The position numbers were made by a program, and so were the translations under genes. Positions 6,477-8,497 of a stretch of DNA of 8,497 nt are shown here, piece after piece. Below the pieces are notes generated by a model. It saw only the letters and a program-made list of their open reading frames with translations, made no database searches and was not told where the DNA came from. Numbering within the stretch: position 1 is the stretch's first letter; every line of letters starts with the position of its first letter. The stretch is from Verrucomicrobiota bacterium (GTDB lineage: Bacteria > Verrucomicrobiota > Verrucomicrobiia > Opitutales > UBA953). Location of the stretch: contig RDYO01000099.1 of the NCBI GenBank assembly GCA_004293385.1, positions 1 through 8,497 of the forward strand, given 5' to 3'.

Positions 6477-6515
6477 GGAGCGGGGCGGTGGCTAGGAAGA
6501 GGGAAGCTCCGAGGC

Positions 6516-8042
6516 TCAGGCCTTGAAGCTGCGGCGCCAGGTCTCGCAGGCGGACTTCAGCTCGGCTTCGCCGTCCTTCTCGATCTTGTTGCCGAGGCGG
6601 ATCTTGGCGAGGATGGCGGGCTTGGCGGTCTCGAGGTGGGCCTGGAGGGAAGCGGCGGCGGCCTGCACGGACTTCACCGGCATGTCGTTGAAGAAGCCGT
6701 TCTGCATCGCCCAGATGATGCCGCACTGGATCTCAGCGGACTTCGGGGCGGTCGGGGGCTGCTTGAAGAGTTCGACGAAGCGGTCGCCCTTGTCGAGGAT
6801 CGCCTTGGTCTTCTCGTCGAGGTCGGAGCCGAACTGCGCGAACGCCGCGAGTTCGCGGTAGTTGGCGAGCTCGCCCTTCACCTTGCCGGCGACCTGCTTG
6901 AAGGCCTTGATCTGCGCGGCGGAACCGACGCGCGAGACGGAGAGACCGACGGAGACGGCGGGACGGATGCCCTGGTTGAAGAGGTCGGTCTGGAGGAACA
7001 CCTGGCCGTCGGTGATCGAGATCACGTTGGTCGGGATGTACGCGGACACGTCGCCGGCCTGCGTCTCGATGATCGGCAGCGCGGTGAGGGAACCCTTGCC
7101 GGCGAGGCGAGCGGAGCGCTCGAGGAGGCGGGAGTGGAGGTAGAACACGTCGCCCGGGTAGGCTTCGCGGCCGGACGGACGCTTCAGGATGAGCGAGATC
7201 TGGCGGTAGGCGGCGGCGTGCTTGGAGAGGTCATCGTAGACGATGAGCGCGTCCTGGCCGTTTTCCATGAACCACTCGCCGATGGCGGTGCCGGAGAAAG
7301 GAGCGAAGACCTGGTTGGCGGCGTTGTCGGCGGCCGAGGCGGCGACGACGACGGTGAATTCCATGGCGCCGGCCTTCTCGAGGGTGCCGATCGTGCGGGC
7401 GATGGAGGAGTTCTTCGTGCCGATGGCGACGTAGATCGAGTACACCGGGCGGAAGTTGGCGTCGCCCGAGGCGAGACCGACGCGGTTGGCGTTGGCCTGG
7501 TTGATGATCGTGTCGATCGCGATGGTGGTCTTGCCCGTGGCGCGGTCACCGATGATGAGCTCGCGCTGGCCGCGGCCGATCGGGATCATGGCGTCGATGG
7601 CCATGATGCCGGTCTGCATCGGCTGGTCGACGGACTTGCGGGGGATGATGCCCGGGGCGATCTTCTCGACCGGGTAGCGTTCGCTGGAGGCGATGGGGCC
7701 CTTGCCGTCGAGCGGGTTGCCGAGGGCGTCGACGACGCGGCCGAGGAGGCCCTTGCCGACGGGGATGGAGAGGAGGCGGCCGGTGGTCTTGGCTTCCATG
7801 CCTTCCTTGAGGCTGGAGATGTCGCCCATGACGACGCAGCCGACGGTGTCTTCGGCGAGGTTGAGGGCGACGCCCTGGAGACCTCCGGGGAGTTCGATCA
7901 TCTCGTTCATCATGACGCCCGAGAGGCCGTCGATGGAGGCGACGCCGTCCGCGAGGGAGACGATGGTGCCGACGTTGGACTTGCCGGCGCGGGTATCAAG
8001 GCCGGCGATGGCTTTCTGGATCTGGTCGATCGCGTTGCTCAT
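6516..8042 (-). CDS. atpA: F-type ATP synthase alpha subunit
   Basis: A complete 508-residue alpha subunit, the non-catalytic nucleotide-binding partner of beta. It has GTIVSLADGVASIDGL in the N-terminal barrel, the P-loop GDRATGKT (165-172) with K171, Walker B ALIVYDD (D270), and the arginine finger R371 in GLSVSRVGSAAQ, which reaches into the beta active site. The P-loop is odd: Ala168 occupies the position that is Gln in the common GDRQTGKT (Gln172 in E. coli). The N-terminal delta-binding segment (NAIDQIQKAIAGLD) is about four residues shorter than in E. coli. The start follows atpH by 37 nt, with an A/U-rich leader (CTAAACACA) and no Shine-Dalgarno motif. Assignment is certain. Confidence 0.98.
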   Translation of the reverse strand: MSNAIDQIQKAIAGLDTRAGKSNVGTIVSLADGVASIDGLSGVMMNEMIELPGGLQGVALNLAEDTVGCVVMGDISSLKEGMEAKTTGRLLSIPVGKGLLGRVVDALGNPLDGKGPIASSERYPVEKIAPGIIPRKSVDQPMQTGIMAIDAMIPIGRGQRELIIGDRATGKTTIAIDTIINQANANRVGLASGDANFRPVYSIYVAIGTKNSSIARTIGTLEKAGAMEFTVVVAASAADNAANQVFAPFSGTAIGEWFMENGQDALIVYDDLSKHAAAYRQISLILKRPSGREAYPGDVFYLHSRLLERSARLAGKGSLTALPIIETQAGDVSAYIPTNVISITDGQVFLQTDLFNQGIRPAVSVGLSVSRVGSAAQIKAFKQVAGKVKGELANYRELAAFAQFGSDLDEKTKAILDKGDRFVELFKQPPTAPKSAEIQCGIIWAMQNGFFNDMPVKSVQAAAASLQAHLETAKPAILAKIRLGNKIEKDGEAELKSACETWRRSFKA

Positions 8043-8079
8043 TGTGTTTAGTAAAGCGGGTTAAGGTTGGGGGAGGAGT
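8043..8079 (-). promoter_or_regulatory. A/U-rich, Shine-Dalgarno-less leader of atpA
   Basis: The atpH-atpA spacer begins with the C-rich run ACTCCTCCCCC and ends in TTTACTAAACACA directly before ATG. No purine-rich ribosome site is present. The AT-rich 3' part resembles the atpD leader and differs from the GC-rich leaders of atpG, atpC and atpH. Confidence 0.35.
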
Positions 8080-8475
8080 TCAGGAAAGGGACTTGGCGAG
8101 GGTGGCCAGGCGCAGCGAGGCGGAGAGGTCGGTGACGTCGTCGCCGACGCGCACGCGGAAACCGGCGAGGAGCGCGTCGTTGCGACGGGCGACGGGACGG
8201 ACCGGGCGGCCGAGGACCTTCGCGAAGTGCGCGGCGATCGCTTCGGCGTCGGCCGAGGCGAGGGGGCCGGCGTGCTCAATGCGGGCTTCGCCGCGGGTCA
8301 GCTCGCGGCGGATGAGGGTGAGGTACGCGCGGAGGAGCGGACGGAGCGCGTGGGCCGGGCGGGACTTCGCGAGCGCGGCGAGCACGGCGCCCACGCGGTC
8401 GGACGAGACGGCTCCGCCCTCCAAGGAGAGGGCGAGGAGGCGCTTGGCTTCGGCTCGGACGGAGGCGGCGGACAT
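8080..8475 (-). CDS. atpH: F-type ATP synthase delta subunit, unusually short
   Basis: A 131-residue protein in the delta position of the operon; usual delta/OSCP subunits have about 175-185 residues. The C-terminal part is recognisable: FRVRVGDDVTDLSASLRLATLAKSL (residues 105-129) matches the GG-x-x-x-RVGD-x-x-x-DGS-x-x-x-RLE-x-LA signature, although Leu-Ala-Gly-Phe replaces the usual Ile-Gly-Gly. Upstream, LLRAYLTLIRRELTRGEARIEHAGPL fits the linker between the last N-terminal helix and the C-terminal domain. Roughly 50 residues of the normal six-helix N-terminal bundle, which clamps the alpha N-termini, have no counterpart. The ATG at 8473-8475 follows a TAA (8491-8493) in the same frame by 15 nt, so no longer in-frame start is possible here. 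The leader CCCTCCCTCTTCCG has no Shine-Dalgarno motif. Delta joins F1 to the b subunits of the peripheral stalk. Confidence 0.85.
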   Translation of the reverse strand: MSAASVRAEAKRLLALSLEGGAVSSDRVGAVLAALAKSRPAHALRPLLRAYLTLIRRELTRGEARIEHAGPLASADAEAIAAHFAKVLGRPVRPVARRNDALLAGFRVRVGDDVTDLSASLRLATLAKSLS

Positions 8476-8490
8476 CGGAAGAGGGAGGGC

Positions 8491-8497
8491 TTAGCGG
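8491..8497 (-). CDS. Possible 3' end of atpF (b subunit)
   Basis: Only a TAA preceded by CGC and one further base is visible on the minus strand, 15 nt before atpH. In the common atp operon order the b-subunit gene precedes atpH, so this may be its final codon and stop. With one codon there is no sequence evidence for the identity. Confidence 0.3.

Noticed and set aside
4026..8051. A 1341-codon open frame on the plus strand, antisense to atpC-atpD-atpG-atpA
   Set aside because: It is in exact register with all four sense genes, whose starts share the same frame. It stays open because the sense genes use no TTA, CTA or TCA codons (stops when reversed), as expected in highly expressed GC-rich genes. 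The translation is low-complexity Gly/Asp/Glu/Leu/Arg with no domain.
1..8497. CRISPR arrays, insertion sequences, tRNA/rRNA genes or a new defence system
   Set aside because: I saw no spaced direct repeats, transposase motifs, terminal repeats or RNA gene signatures. Every stretch over 100 bp is accounted for by a recognisable housekeeping or metabolic gene.

Overview
This GC-rich window reads as one long minus-strand transcription direction with almost no spare DNA. The right two thirds (about 3705-8497) is the F1 part of an F-type ATP synthase operon in the classical order delta-alpha-gamma-beta-epsilon (atpH-atpA-atpG-atpD-atpC). A possible last codon of atpF lies at the right edge. The left third (1-3631) is a tightly packed set of five sugar-catabolism genes: a TIM-barrel sugar epimerase/isomerase, a FucU/RbsD mutarotase, an aldo/keto reductase of the L-galactose/L-fucose dehydrogenase type, a zinc alcohol dehydrogenase resembling L-galactonate 5-dehydrogenase, and the start of an amidohydrolase of the L-fuconolactonase type.

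The source is a GC-rich bacterium. Gene content, protein style and near absence of Shine-Dalgarno sequences would suit a polysaccharide-degrading Verrucomicrobiota (Opitutae-like) member. This is inference from remembered family sequences, not a database result.

The sugar genes together outline an oxidative, non-phosphorylating route. The mutarotase equilibrates anomers of a 6-deoxy- or L-galacto-configured sugar. The aldo/keto reductase oxidises C1 to a lactone, the amidohydrolase opens the lactone, and the zinc dehydrogenase oxidises the acid or a later keto-acid. Either L-fucose (for example from fucoidan) or L-galactose (red-algal galactans) would fit. No dehydratase, aldolase or transporter is in the window, and the cluster runs off the left edge.

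The two blocks are separated by only about 73 bp (3632-3704) with strong inverted repeats and no recognisable promoter. The features most worth a second look are an unusually short delta subunit, start sites that almost all lack a Shine-Dalgarno sequence (with A/U-rich leaders only before alpha and beta), the hairpin cluster between the operons, and unusual residues in the alpha P-loop and in a conserved beta segment. No mobile element, CRISPR array, tRNA or rRNA was seen, and no clearly new defence or mobile system.
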